From Clostridiales bacterium Firm_14 (lineage in GTDB: Bacteria; Bacillota; Clostridia; Saccharofermentanales; Saccharofermentanaceae), in NCBI GenBank assembly GCA_001604135.1, contig LVAT01000005.1:1-64000 (forward strand): 64,000 nt of DNA. The letters are read 5' to 3'. The translations under genes and the position numbers were made by a program. Numbering within the stretch: position 1 is the first letter of the stretch; each line of letters opens with the position of its first letter. Below are positions 54,294-63,262 of this stretch, in pieces. Under the pieces are notes generated by a model, which did no database searches, was not told the origin of the DNA, and worked only from the letters and a program-made list of their open reading frames with translations.

Positions 54294-55811
54294 ATGGCAG
54301 TACTTAAGAGTTATACGTGTTCCAAGTGCGGCGGCATCCTGAATTTCGATTCCGATCAGGAGTTTTTCGATTGTCCTTTCTGCGGCAATAAATTCGACAT
54401 CGTTGATTTCCACGAAGACGAGATAATGGCCCAGGCAGAAGAGAGCCTTAAGCAGAAAGCTTTTTCTTCTGCAAGGGAAAAGTTCAGTTCCGTATTGGAC
54501 AAAGATCCCACTGATTTTGAGGCTCTTAAGGGTCTGGTCTTATGTGAACTGAAAACAGTAAAATTGGAAGATTTAGTTTCTCCGCGCATATTTGATTCTG
54601 TTGACGATGCCGCTTTGAAAAATCTTATTGCGAGGGTGAATAAATATTCTCCCGATGATGCGGAACTTTTTAATAAGATCCTGATCCTGCAAGAACTCAG
54701 TACCAAATTGAAATCGTATCAGGGCAGAAGCAAAGCCCTGACTTCTGACCAAACAAGAGCGAAAGTAGATGAGGGTTTAGCCAGAGCAAGGGCCAGAAGG
54801 ATAGAAGCAGCAAATGAAGATTTTCACGCCGGATACGTTTTTGTTGTAATAGGCGTCATAATAGGCACGCTGATATTTGTTTTTGCCGAAGAATGGAACG
54901 GCTTAGGTATCTTGATCCTGGGAATATCAGTTGTTGCTGCCATGGTTGCAGAATCATCCCATAAAGAGTCTGTTCTTCAGGCTAATCCGACGCGTAATTC
55001 CAGGCAAATGAAGACTCAGATGGACAGCCAGTTCAACCGCTTAATCAAAATGTACGCCACGGAGTATAAAAAGATCCTGGAGCTCAGCAGCACTGCAACA
55101 GCAAGAATTCCGGTTGAGAAAGATCCTTCGGAGGCTAAAGAAACGTTCAACGAGATTGATCCGGATCATCAGGAGACCGTCATCTGTTCCAAGTGCGCTG
55201 CACAGCTCATTCTCGATAAGAAAAAGAGAGTCTACCAGTGTGATCACTGCGGCGTGGCCTATGGAATCTCACTGTTCTTCGGAATGCCCATGGAAAAAGC
55301 CTTAAATTCCATGAATACCGGCCGCTACAGCGAGGCAGAAAAAAGATTTGAGAATATCCTCATGGTAGAGCCGGAAAGCTTTGAAGCTTTTCTCGGACAG
55401 ATCCTTTGCGTAGGCAGATGGTCCAAGGTAAGTAATATCAGCGCAACTGACGATTTAAGCAAAGAGGATCTAAGCAGGCTCAACGAACTTTTTAGCGCTG
55501 CAAAGGAACGTGCTTTAGAAGCTGACAGGGCTTTTTTCGAGGAATTGGAAAAACTGACAGAAATGCTCGGCAAGATAAGCTTTAACAGGGGCAAACTTGA
55601 TGAACTGAACAAAGAAGTCGAGAGGCTTGAATCAGAGGCGCGCGTTTATTCCATGGCAGAAACCGCTTCTTTCGGCAATCATTTGCAAAAGAGAAGCAGA
55701 TACGATGATATAGAACGTTTCGAGAAAGAAAACAGGTATCTGACTCATGATTTCCATGCGCTTAAGAGGAAAATCGTAACAATGAAGACCGACAGCGTAC
55801 TCGTAAAATAA
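54294..55811 (+). CDS. Double zinc-ribbon/TPR-like membrane protein, copy 1
   Basis: 505 residues in two similar modules. Module 1: zinc ribbon C9, C12, C27, C30 (TCSKCGG...FDCPFCG), then a TPR-like pair (SAREKFSSVLDKDPTDFEALKG). Two membrane segments follow (~180-198 and ~203-220) after a basic coiled segment. Module 2: zinc ribbon C298, C301, C316, C319 (CSKCAAQ...YQCDHCGVAYG), a second TPR-like pair (AEKRFENILMVEPESFEAFLG) and a C-terminal coiled coil. Both modules should face the cytoplasm. I know no named family; function unknown. First of three tandem paralogues. Confidence 0.8.
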   Translation: MAVLKSYTCSKCGGILNFDSDQEFFDCPFCGNKFDIVDFHEDEIMAQAEESLKQKAFSSAREKFSSVLDKDPTDFEALKGLVLCELKTVKLEDLVSPRIFDSVDDAALKNLIARVNKYSPDDAELFNKILILQELSTKLKSYQGRSKALTSDQTRAKVDEGLARARARRIEAANEDFHAGYVFVVIGVIIGTLIFVFAEEWNGLGILILGISVVAAMVAESSHKESVLQANPTRNSRQMKTQMDSQFNRLIKMYATEYKKILELSSTATARIPVEKDPSEAKETFNEIDPDHQETVICSKCAAQLILDKKKRVYQCDHCGVAYGISLFFGMPMEKALNSMNTGRYSEAEKRFENILMVEPESFEAFLGQILCVGRWSKVSNISATDDLSKEDLSRLNELFSAAKERALEADRAFFEELEKLTEMLGKISFNRGKLDELNKEVERLESEARVYSMAETASFGNHLQKRSRYDDIERFEKENRYLTHDFHALKRKIVTMKTDSVLVK

Positions 55812-55840
55812 AGTGTTTGATTAAAGGGAGAGGGAGAAAA

Positions 55841-57379
55841 ATGGCTGTATTAAAGAGTTATACATGTTCAAAATGCGCAGGCGTCCTGATGTTCGATTCC
55901 GATCAGGAGTTTTTCGACTGCCCTTTCTGCGGCAACAAATTCAATGTAGTCGATTTTCACGGCGATGAGATCCTGGAACAGGCTAAGGAGAGTCTAAAGA
56001 AAAAGTCTTTCGATGCCGCAAAAGAGAAGTTCAAATCCGTATTGGAAAATGATCCGGAAAATTTCGAAGCTCTTCTTGGAGCAGTTCTTTGTGAGCTCCA
56101 CATTAAATCTATCGATGATCTGCTTGACCGCAAAGTGTTTGAAGGAAGAGACATTAAGCAGACAAGGAAGCTTCTTTTCAATGCCCAAAAGCAGGCTCCC
56201 AGGGACGGCGCAAAGTTCTTCGGCAAGATGTTGGAGATAGTTGGTCTTCATGAGAAACTGACCAAGCTCGAGAAGGCGAGCAAGGAGCTCTCAACCGGAG
56301 ACACCAGCTATACGATCAACCGTAAGATGGTCGATGCTTTCAAGGAAGAACAGGCGCAAAAGCAAAAAGACAGTGTCTGGATCATCCATGTTGTTTTCGG
56401 CGGGCTTTCCTTGCTTATGATTCCTCTTGCTTTTGTTGTGACGGATTTGATTTACGTAAGGATCTTTTTCTGTACCCTGTGTGCCGTTTTTGTCATCTGG
56501 GCGTTCATGCATGCGGCTAACATGAAGAAGATCGAAGAATCCTATACGCCTGCTAAATTCATCGCAAGATCATATAACACGTCGATCACAATGAGTGATT
56601 CGGATTATAAGAAAGCCTGCCGTGAGCTTAATACAATGTATCCTTCGTCAATGAGAGCGAAAACTAAACAGCGCGAATTAAATGAAGCAGCTAACCTGAA
56701 TAAGAGCTCTGAAACCGTCATCGATCCTGAAGAGACGATCATCTGTTCAAAGTGCGCCGCAAGACTCATTCTGGATAAGGATAAGAGAGTTTACCAGTGC
56801 AATCACTGCGGCGTGGCTTACGGCGTCTCATTGTTCTTTGGTCTTCCTATGGAAAAGGCCCTCAATTCAATGAATACCGGGCACTTCGGCGATGCAGAAC
56901 AGAGATACGGGAACATTCTCATGATCCATCCTTCGGATTTCGAAGCTCTCTTGGGACGCATCCTTTGCGCAGGCAAGTGGACTAAGATCAGCGATATCGA
57001 TCTTACCGATGACGTAAGTTCTACAAGAGAAGAAGACGTCAAGAAAATGATCGGTGAGGCTTTGCAGCATTCGTCTGCTGAAGACCGCCCGTATTTCGAG
57101 AATGTCGAAAAGCTCATTTCGCTCTTTGGAATTTATAACGAGAACAATAACAAGTTAGATGAGATCAACACTGAGCTTTCTGATTTTGATGCAAAAGCCG
57201 AAGTATATTCTTATGCTTATGATGAACCTAAATACAAGAAAAGACGCGCAGAAGAAAGATCTGACATCTTAAAAAAGTCATATCCGTACCGTATTGAGAA
57301 CAAGAAGATCGAAGATGAGTTCAGGGAATTGCGCAATTCGATTGTGGAATCACATGATGACAGTGTTCTTTGCAAATAG
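55841..57379 (+). CDS. Double zinc-ribbon/TPR-like membrane protein, copy 2
   Basis: 512 residues, same plan as the preceding protein: N-terminal ribbon C9/C12/C27/C30, TPR-like AAKEKFKSVLENDPENFEALLG, two membrane segments (~183-222), then a ribbon (CSKCAARLILDKDKRVYQC, CNHCGVAYG) and a TPR-like AEQRYGNILMIHPSDFEALLGR. The second module is the best conserved part between copies (FFGLPMEKALNSMNTG is nearly identical to copy 1). The start is the ATG at 55841 after AGGGAGAGGGAG; an ATG 24 bases upstream has no ribosome site. Gap from copy 1 is 29 bases. Confidence 0.8.
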   Translation: MAVLKSYTCSKCAGVLMFDSDQEFFDCPFCGNKFNVVDFHGDEILEQAKESLKKKSFDAAKEKFKSVLENDPENFEALLGAVLCELHIKSIDDLLDRKVFEGRDIKQTRKLLFNAQKQAPRDGAKFFGKMLEIVGLHEKLTKLEKASKELSTGDTSYTINRKMVDAFKEEQAQKQKDSVWIIHVVFGGLSLLMIPLAFVVTDLIYVRIFFCTLCAVFVIWAFMHAANMKKIEESYTPAKFIARSYNTSITMSDSDYKKACRELNTMYPSSMRAKTKQRELNEAANLNKSSETVIDPEETIICSKCAARLILDKDKRVYQCNHCGVAYGVSLFFGLPMEKALNSMNTGHFGDAEQRYGNILMIHPSDFEALLGRILCAGKWTKISDIDLTDDVSSTREEDVKKMIGEALQHSSAEDRPYFENVEKLISLFGIYNENNNKLDEINTELSDFDAKAEVYSYAYDEPKYKKRRAEERSDILKKSYPYRIENKKIEDEFRELRNSIVESHDDSVLCK

Positions 57380-57396
57380 CAAAGGAGGATAGTGTA

Positions 57397-58944
57397 ATGT
57401 CGGTGGTTAAAAGCTATACATGTTCCAAGTGCGGCGCAGTTCTGAACTTTGATTCCGACCGGGAATTCTTCGATTGCCCGTTCTGCGGAAGCAAGTTCAA
57501 CAGCGGTGCTTTCCACAGCGATGAGCTTTTCTCACAGGCAAAAGCAGGCCTCGAACAAAAAGCATATGAACTTGCCAAAGAAAAGTATCAGCTGATCCTT
57601 GCCGATGACCCTCATAACTTCGATGCTCTTTTGGGCATTGTGCTTTGTGAGGCAGGTGTTGCATCTGTTGACGGGATGGAAGATCCTGACAACTTGCAGA
57701 AGGCTGATCTTGATAAAGTCAGAGAAGCTGCCGGCAGAGCAATGAATAACAGCACTGTTTCCGAAGCGCGGTTCTTTGAGCTTCTTTCGGAACTTGCCGG
57801 TAAAGCGGATGAGATCAAGAAGGTCAAAAATGTTGAACGTGAGATCGATTCGGGAACGACGGGAAAGAGATTCGAGGCGTCAGCACAAGTTGTTAAGGTA
57901 TCAAATGATCAAATAGACAGTCACAATACATTTTTCGGAATCTTAGCGGCAATTTTGCTTATCGGCGGAGTGTTTTCGGGCATAATAGGAATATTGTCCG
58001 ATAACGATCTTCTAAAAGTTATAGCTGCTTTTATGCTCGTAGGTTTAGTGTTTGTGGTGTCCCGTCTGATCTTATGGAACAAGGCTGTCGGTGACCTTGT
58101 AACTCCGATACGCATGGTGGATGAAGTGGGAAGAAACGCAAAAAGAAATGCTTCAAGGGAAGCAGAGCGCGAAATGGAGAACTACAAAAAGATCTATTCG
58201 CAATTAACTCATTCTTATCCCGAACGGAAAGAACCGTCCGGACCTGCTGCGGAGCCTGTGAAGGCTGAAGACGAAGACTTGGTTCATTCCGTTGATCCCG
58301 GAAAGAAGATTGTCTGCGACAAGTGCGGAGCCGAACTGTTTCTTGATAAGTCCGGGCGCGTCTACAGGTGTGATCACTGCGGCGTGGCGTACGGAGTCTC
58401 TCTGTTCTTCGGGCTTTCGCTCGAGAAAGCCTTAAGTACGTTAAATGCCGGTTATTTTGCGGAAGCTGACAGCCGCCTTTCTCACGTCCTGATGCAGACG
58501 CCGTCTGATTTTGATGCCTGCCTCGGAAGGATCCTTTGCTGCGGCCGCTGGACGAAGATAAGCGATATCGATTATACGCGAAATGTCACGATCGATCTGA
58601 TCAGAAAGCTCGAGAGCCTGACAAAAGATGCGCAGGAGCGTGTCAGCGAATCCGACCGGGAATTCTTCTTTAAGATGAAAGAACTGATCAACATCCTTTC
58701 CACGCTCATGATCAACAAGAACAAACAAAACAAGCTCACAGTCCAAATGGATGAGCATGAGGCTGTCAGGAAAGCATATTCGTATTCATATCAATATGTG
58801 AAAACCAATATTGAAAATGCGAAAAGACAGACCGACTATGATCTCAGAACGCTTAAGCTCAGCGAAGAAAAGATATATAGAAGATTTGAAACATTGAAGA
58901 ACGAATTGATCGGCATGAGAAGTGACAGCGTATTCTGCAAATAA
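57397..58944 (+). CDS. Double zinc-ribbon/TPR-like membrane protein, copy 3
   Basis: 515 residues, the most diverged of the three. N-terminal ribbon C9/C12/C27/C30 (MSVVKSYTCSKCGAVLNF), TPR-like LAKEKYQLILADDPHNFDALLG, two membrane segments (~182-225), second ribbon (CDKCGAELFLDKSGRVYRC, CDHCGVAYG) and TPR-like ADSRLSHVLMQTPSDFDACLGR, ending in a coiled coil. AAAGGAGG lies eight bases before the ATG at 57397. All three end in a similar short motif (SDSVxxK / DDSVLCK / TDSVLVK). Co-transcribed with copies 1 and 2. Confidence 0.8.
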   Translation: MSVVKSYTCSKCGAVLNFDSDREFFDCPFCGSKFNSGAFHSDELFSQAKAGLEQKAYELAKEKYQLILADDPHNFDALLGIVLCEAGVASVDGMEDPDNLQKADLDKVREAAGRAMNNSTVSEARFFELLSELAGKADEIKKVKNVEREIDSGTTGKRFEASAQVVKVSNDQIDSHNTFFGILAAILLIGGVFSGIIGILSDNDLLKVIAAFMLVGLVFVVSRLILWNKAVGDLVTPIRMVDEVGRNAKRNASREAEREMENYKKIYSQLTHSYPERKEPSGPAAEPVKAEDEDLVHSVDPGKKIVCDKCGAELFLDKSGRVYRCDHCGVAYGVSLFFGLSLEKALSTLNAGYFAEADSRLSHVLMQTPSDFDACLGRILCCGRWTKISDIDYTRNVTIDLIRKLESLTKDAQERVSESDREFFFKMKELINILSTLMINKNKQNKLTVQMDEHEAVRKAYSYSYQYVKTNIENAKRQTDYDLRTLKLSEEKIYRRFETLKNELIGMRSDSVFCK

Positions 58945-58988
58945 TTGTATAATATCTTGTGATTCTTAATGAACGGCGGTAAGAACAG

Positions 58989-59795
58989 TTGTCTGATTCT
59001 TTAGTAATTAATATCGAAGGCTGTGATGTCGAGCCCGAATCTCTTGGACGCGACGGGCTTATGCTGCTGCAACACAAAGACTGCTATAAGCTTGATACTG
59101 CAAGTGTGCTTTTGGCATGGTTTGCTGCTTCCTTTGCGCGACTTGGAAAACCCAGCGAGATGTTAGAACTGGGAAGCGGCACGGGCGGAGTTTCCTTGCT
59201 TACTTCGGCGCGCTGTAAGAATGCGCATATAGACGGCGTTGAGCTTGTTGAGCTTGCTTACAAAGTCTTCTGTGAGAACATAAAACTCAATAACTTGTCA
59301 GACCGTATAACTGCTTATAATTGCGACCTGCGCGATCTTCCTGCCTCGGTAAAGGAAAAGGCCTACGACGTGGTCTTCATGAACCCGCCGTTTTACGACG
59401 GAACCAAAGGTTCGGTAACTGATTCATCTGTCAAGCCTGAGCACGAGAAGTCGGCCCGCTTTGCAGACTGCGGTGTGCTCGAGGACTTTGTGCGCGTTCA
59501 GTCTTTGCGTACCAGGACCAGCGGCGGATTTGCCGTAATGTGCATCAATCCCGAGCGCGTGCCCGAATGTTTTGCTTTATACTCGAAATATAAGATCACA
59601 CCTGTTAGACTTCTTACTGTTCATGCAAATGCTTCAAAGCCTGCTTTTCTGGCTTTGATCGCAGGAAAGAAGGGCGCGCCGAACGCTGAGTTTAAGGCTC
59701 TCCCGCCTTTGTTTATAAACGAAGAAGGATCATCGGCCCTCACAAAGAGAGCTGTACGCATATACGAGGAGGAACATACGGATTGCTTTATCTAG
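58989..59795 (+). CDS. trmN6: tRNA1(Val) A37 N6-methyltransferase-like protein (TrmN6/YabB)
   Basis: 268-residue SAM methyltransferase. It starts with the substrate-side DGLMLLQHKDCYKLDTASVLLAWF, then motif I MLELGSGTGGVSLL and the N6-adenine signature MNPPFYDG. This family modifies A37 of tRNA-Val in E. coli; the B. subtilis orthologue is YabB. Start is a TTG at 58989; the ribosome site is weak, so the start is moderately certain. It overlaps rsmI by 13 bases, as in the conserved yabB-yabC arrangement. Confidence 0.85.
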   Translation: MSDSLVINIEGCDVEPESLGRDGLMLLQHKDCYKLDTASVLLAWFAASFARLGKPSEMLELGSGTGGVSLLTSARCKNAHIDGVELVELAYKVFCENIKLNNLSDRITAYNCDLRDLPASVKEKAYDVVFMNPPFYDGTKGSVTDSSVKPEHEKSARFADCGVLEDFVRVQSLRTRTSGGFAVMCINPERVPECFALYSKYKITPVRLLTVHANASKPAFLALIAGKKGAPNAEFKALPPLFINEEGSSALTKRAVRIYEEEHTDCFI

Positions 59796-60601
59796 TAGGC
59801 ACACCAATAGGAAACCTTGATGATATGTCGCCCAGAGCATGCGAAGTGCTTAAGAGCGTTGATGTTATAGCCTGTGAGGATACGAGAGTAACGGGCATTC
59901 TTTTATCCCAGCTCGGCATAACGGGTAAGCGCCTTATCGCTTACCATGAGCACAACAAGGCCGCGAGCGGCAACGGGATAATCGATCTTCTGAAGCAGGG
60001 ATTGAATGTCGCTGAAGTATCCGATGCCGGTATGCCCGCCATAAGCGATCCGGGTGCTGATCTGGCGTTGCTCGCTGCCGAGAATGGTATAGAGATCTCT
60101 GTCATACCCGGACCTTCTGCAGTTACAGCTGCTTTGAGCATTTCAGGACTTGATACCAGATATTTCCATTTTGAAGGATTCCTTCCTTCGGAGGGATCAA
60201 AAAGACGCGAGAGATTAAAGGCCCTGACCCTGATCGGTGAGACCATCGTTCTTTATGAAGCGCCTCACCGCCTGAAGAAGCTTCTTGATGAGCTTGCCGG
60301 GGCCGGATTCGGCAGTAACAAGATCGCTCTGTGCCGCGAACTTACAAAAAAGTACGAAGAAGTACTGCGCATGACGGTTGCTGAATCGGTCGAATACTAT
60401 AAGAGTAACGAGCCGCGCGGCGAATTCTGCATTTGTTTAGAGCCTATGGAGCAGCAGACGATGGCCGCTGCAGGCGATGGAACCAAGCTTATTGCTCTGC
60501 TTAAAGAAAAGGGCATGTCTTCAAAGGATATTTCTTCTGTTGTGTCTGAATATACGGGCATGAACAAGAAGGAAGCCTATAAGATAGCGAGCGAATCCTG
60601 A
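59783..60601 (+). CDS. rsmI: 16S rRNA C1402 2'-O-methyltransferase RsmI
   Basis: 272 residues of the tetrapyrrole-methylase superfamily. Diagnostic sequences: LYLVGTPIGNLDDMSPRA, VIACEDTRVTGILL, EVSDAGMPAISDPG, VIPGPSAVTAALS and YEAPHRLKKLLDEL. It methylates the ribose of C1402 in the decoding centre. The start is a TTG at 59783, ten bases after GAGGAGG. The C-terminal ~45 residues form the short helical domain (LLKEKGMSSKDISSVVSEYTGMNKKEAYKIA). Confidence 0.95.
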   Translation: MLYLVGTPIGNLDDMSPRACEVLKSVDVIACEDTRVTGILLSQLGITGKRLIAYHEHNKAASGNGIIDLLKQGLNVAEVSDAGMPAISDPGADLALLAAENGIEISVIPGPSAVTAALSISGLDTRYFHFEGFLPSEGSKRRERLKALTLIGETIVLYEAPHRLKKLLDELAGAGFGSNKIALCRELTKKYEEVLRMTVAESVEYYKSNEPRGEFCICLEPMEQQTMAAAGDGTKLIALLKEKGMSSKDISSVVSEYTGMNKKEAYKIASES

Positions 60602-60611
60602 AAAATTTAAT

Positions 60612-60697
60612 AGCACCTGCTCCGCACTTTGCCGTCAAGGCACCGGCTCCGCCTTGCCTTAAGGCAGCCTTGACCGCGTGCTCGCAGGTGCTTTTTT
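60612..60697 (+). terminator. Long multi-stem terminator after rsmI
   Basis: Outer arms AGCACCTGC (60612-60620) and GCAGGTGCT (60684-60692) followed by TTTTT. Inside are GCAC/GTGC, GTCAAGGC (60634-60641) with GCCTTGAC (60667-60674), and the 12-base palindrome TGCCTTAAGGCA (60655-60666). It is far larger than a normal terminator. Confidence 0.75.
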
Positions 60698-60781
60698 GTG
60701 CTTAAGATGCGGAGATTCGATTTTCTGAGATTTTGAGCGGTTGCAGGTACTATCAGGAAACTATAATTTGATGTCGGCTGC

Positions 60782-61040
60782 TTGTCGGTTTTTCAGGGCT
60801 CTTTTTGATGCTTTCTGCAGGTTGTTGTCGGCTCAGGTCCTGTTTTGTCGGTTTTTCAGGGATAATTTGCCGGAAACTCTTTAGAGATTTGTTATGTTTT
60901 GTCGGGAGCGGGTGTTTCTGCTGCTGCCGACAAAACCTCTGAAAGCCCCAAAGGAATTCTTACAGGTTTTCATACAAAAGCCTGCAAAGGCGTGAGATTG
61001 CCGACAAAAACCAACAAAACCCCGGTAAAAAATCTCTGAA
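60782..61040. repeat. Intergenic cluster of TTGTCGG/CCGACAA repeats
   Basis: The 17-mer TTGTCGGTTTTTCAGGG occurs twice (60782-60798 and 60845-60861), 63 bases apart. Inverted counterparts CCGACAAAACC (~60929) and CCGACAAAAACC (~60994) lie downstream next to CTCTGAAA and CTGAAAAG, so the region can fold into long hairpins. No convincing gene lies in 60698-61318. Confidence 0.75.
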
Positions 61041-61102
61041 AAGCCGGCAAAGAATCTGCACTGAACTATATGTTTTGGGCATTAAAGCCGGCGGACTCTG
61101 CG

Positions 61103-61145
61103 GGGAGGCAGCATGGCAGCGGGAGGCAGCAGGGCAGCGGGAGGC
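61103..61145. repeat. 18-base tandem repeat
   Basis: GGGAGGCAGCATGGCAGC (61103-61120) is followed by a copy with one change (61121-61138) and a partial third copy (61139-61145). Purine-rich sequence continues to about 61210. Confidence 0.8.
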
Positions 61146-61240
61146 TGACAGAACGAACGGCTTGGAGGTTGGAAGGAAGACTGATTAATCTGGAGGAAGC
61201 TGGGAGGAACGGCCGGATTTATGGAGCGGGCGGCTCCGTC

Positions 61241-61269
61241 TTGAAAACAATCGGATAAATAACTATAAT
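61241..61269 (+). promoter_or_regulatory. Sigma-A promoter of metG
   Basis: TTGAAA (61241-61246), 17-base spacer, perfect TATAAT (61264-61269). The leader ends in an alternating TATATACGCGCG run (~61295-61306) just before the ribosome site. Confidence 0.75.
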
Positions 61270-61318
61270 CTTTTAATTACGCGCAGACTAATAATATATA
61301 CGCGCGAGGAGGAACATC

Positions 61319-63256
61319 ATGGCAGAAAAGAAGACATTCTACATCACGACACCGATCTATTATCCGTCGGGCAATCCGCATATCGGACATTGCTATTCGA
61401 CGCTTGCTTGCGACGCAATCGCCAGGATGAAGCGAATGCAGGGCTATGATGTAATGTTCTCCACAGGTACAGATGAGCACGGCCAGAAGATCGAGAAGAA
61501 GGCACAGGAAATGGGCGTTACGCCTAAGGCCTATGTTGACGATATCGTCGCAAACTTTAAGAAGCTCTGGGCTACACTTGGCATTAAGTACGACAGATTC
61601 GTCAGAACCACTGACGATTACCATATCAAGACCGTTCAGAACATGTTCGAGAAGCTCTACAATGACGGTTATATCTACAAGGGTGCTTACACAGGCAAGT
61701 ACTGCACACCCTGTGAGTCTTTCTGGACAGAGAGCCAGCTCGTTGACGGCAAGTGCCCTGACTGCGGCAGAGAAGTAACAGAGGCTTCCGAGGAGGCTTA
61801 TTTCTTCAAGCTTTCAGAGTTTGGTCCGAGGCTTAAAGAGCTCCTTTTAGACCCTGAGAAGAATTTCCTTGAGCCTAAGTCCAGAGTTAACGAGATGATC
61901 AACAACTTCATCGAGCCCGGTCTGCAGGATCTCTGCGTATCCAGAACAAGCGTTAAGTGGGGCATCCCGGTTACGATCGACGAAGGACACTACATCTATG
62001 TATGGATGGACGCTCTTACGAACTATATCTCGCTCCTGGGCTTCATGAACGATACTTACAACGATTATGAGAAGTACTGGCCCGCTGATGCGCACGTAAT
62101 GGCGAAGGAGATCGTAAGATTCCATTCGCTCATTTGGCCTGCATTCCTCATGGCATTGGGTGAGCCCCTTCCTAAGAAGGTTTACGGCCACGGCTGGATC
62201 ACATTTGACGGCGGCAAGATGAGTAAGTCGAAGGGCAACGTTATCGATCCTTTCGTACTCTGCGAGAGATACGGAGTTGACGCTTTGAGATATCACCTCT
62301 TAAGAGAGATGGTATTCGGTTCTGACTGTCCTTATTCGAATGAGCAGATGTTTGCAAGGATCAACTCTGACCTCGCAAACGACCTGGGCAACCTTGTTTC
62401 GAGAACGGTTGCAATGGCTATCAAGTATTTCGACGGCACACTTCCTGCAAAAAAGGAATTCACGGATGCCGACAACGATCTGCTCGAGCAGTTGGATGCA
62501 CTCCCGGATTTTGTATCCGATACATTTGAGACAATGCGTTTCTCCGAAGGCCTTGCAAAGATCTTCAGCGTAATCGCAAGAGCTAACAAGTATATCGACG
62601 AGAATGAGCCCTGGAAGCTCGCAAAGGATGAGACAGCCAAGCCGAGACTTGCAGCAGTCCTTTACAACCTGCTCGACGCAATCAGACGTGTTGCTATCCT
62701 CTTAGAGCCCGTAATGCCTCATACATCACCTAAGATCTTTGAGCAGATCGGTGCTGACGAGTCCAATACCACATGGGATTCCACCAAGGTAAGACATGCT
62801 CTTGCTGCTGACGTAACAGTCAAGAAGGGAGAAGTCCTATTCCCGAGAATCGACATCGACAAGGAGATCGAGGAACTCAACAAGATGTTCCCGGCAGAAG
62901 AGGAGAAGGGTAAGGACTTAGAGCCATTAAAGCCCCTTACGAAGTTCGACAACTTCGCTGCTTTGGATCTGAGAGCAGTTAAGGTCCTTGAGTGCGAGAA
63001 GGTGCCCAAGTCCGACAAGCTCTTGAAGTTCAAGGTCGATGACGGATTCGGCGAGAGACAGGTCCTCTCCGGAATTGCCAAGTACTATAAGCCGGAAGAT
63101 CTTATCGGCAAGACACTTGCGATGATCGTTAACTTGGAGCCCAGAAAGATGATGGGCTATGAGAGCAACGGCATGATCTTGTCCGTTAAGTACGGTGACG
63201 GTTACCGTGTAGTCGAGTTCGATGACACTGTACTGCCGGGTTCTGATATCTCGTAA
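61319..63256 (+). CDS. metG: Methionyl-tRNA synthetase
   Basis: 645-residue class I synthetase. HIGH-like motif YYPSGNPHIGHCYST, a zinc-binding CTPCESFW...CPDCGRE insertion, WMDALTNYISLLGF and the KMSKS loop GGKMSKSKGNVIDP are intact. The last ~105 residues are the EMAP/Trbp111-type tRNA-binding domain (FDNFAALDLRAVKVLECEKVPKSDKLLKFKV...), giving a dimeric enzyme. AGGAGGA lies before the ATG. tatD follows after six bases, the Bacillus metS-yabD order. Confidence 0.97.
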   Translation: MAEKKTFYITTPIYYPSGNPHIGHCYSTLACDAIARMKRMQGYDVMFSTGTDEHGQKIEKKAQEMGVTPKAYVDDIVANFKKLWATLGIKYDRFVRTTDDYHIKTVQNMFEKLYNDGYIYKGAYTGKYCTPCESFWTESQLVDGKCPDCGREVTEASEEAYFFKLSEFGPRLKELLLDPEKNFLEPKSRVNEMINNFIEPGLQDLCVSRTSVKWGIPVTIDEGHYIYVWMDALTNYISLLGFMNDTYNDYEKYWPADAHVMAKEIVRFHSLIWPAFLMALGEPLPKKVYGHGWITFDGGKMSKSKGNVIDPFVLCERYGVDALRYHLLREMVFGSDCPYSNEQMFARINSDLANDLGNLVSRTVAMAIKYFDGTLPAKKEFTDADNDLLEQLDALPDFVSDTFETMRFSEGLAKIFSVIARANKYIDENEPWKLAKDETAKPRLAAVLYNLLDAIRRVAILLEPVMPHTSPKIFEQIGADESNTTWDSTKVRHALAADVTVKKGEVLFPRIDIDKEIEELNKMFPAEEEKGKDLEPLKPLTKFDNFAALDLRAVKVLECEKVPKSDKLLKFKVDDGFGERQVLSGIAKYYKPEDLIGKTLAMIVNLEPRKMMGYESNGMILSVKYGDGYRVVEFDDTVLPGSDIS

Positions 63257-63262
63257 CAAGCC

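Noticed and set aside
60782-61040. CRISPR array
   Set aside because: The repeats are only two exact copies, unequal in spacing and with inverted partners; no cas genes are present.
61070-61258. A 62-codon open frame in the rsmI-metG gap
   Set aside because: It spans an 18-base tandem repeat, is Gly/Arg-rich low complexity, has no ribosome site, and the metG -35 box lies within its end.
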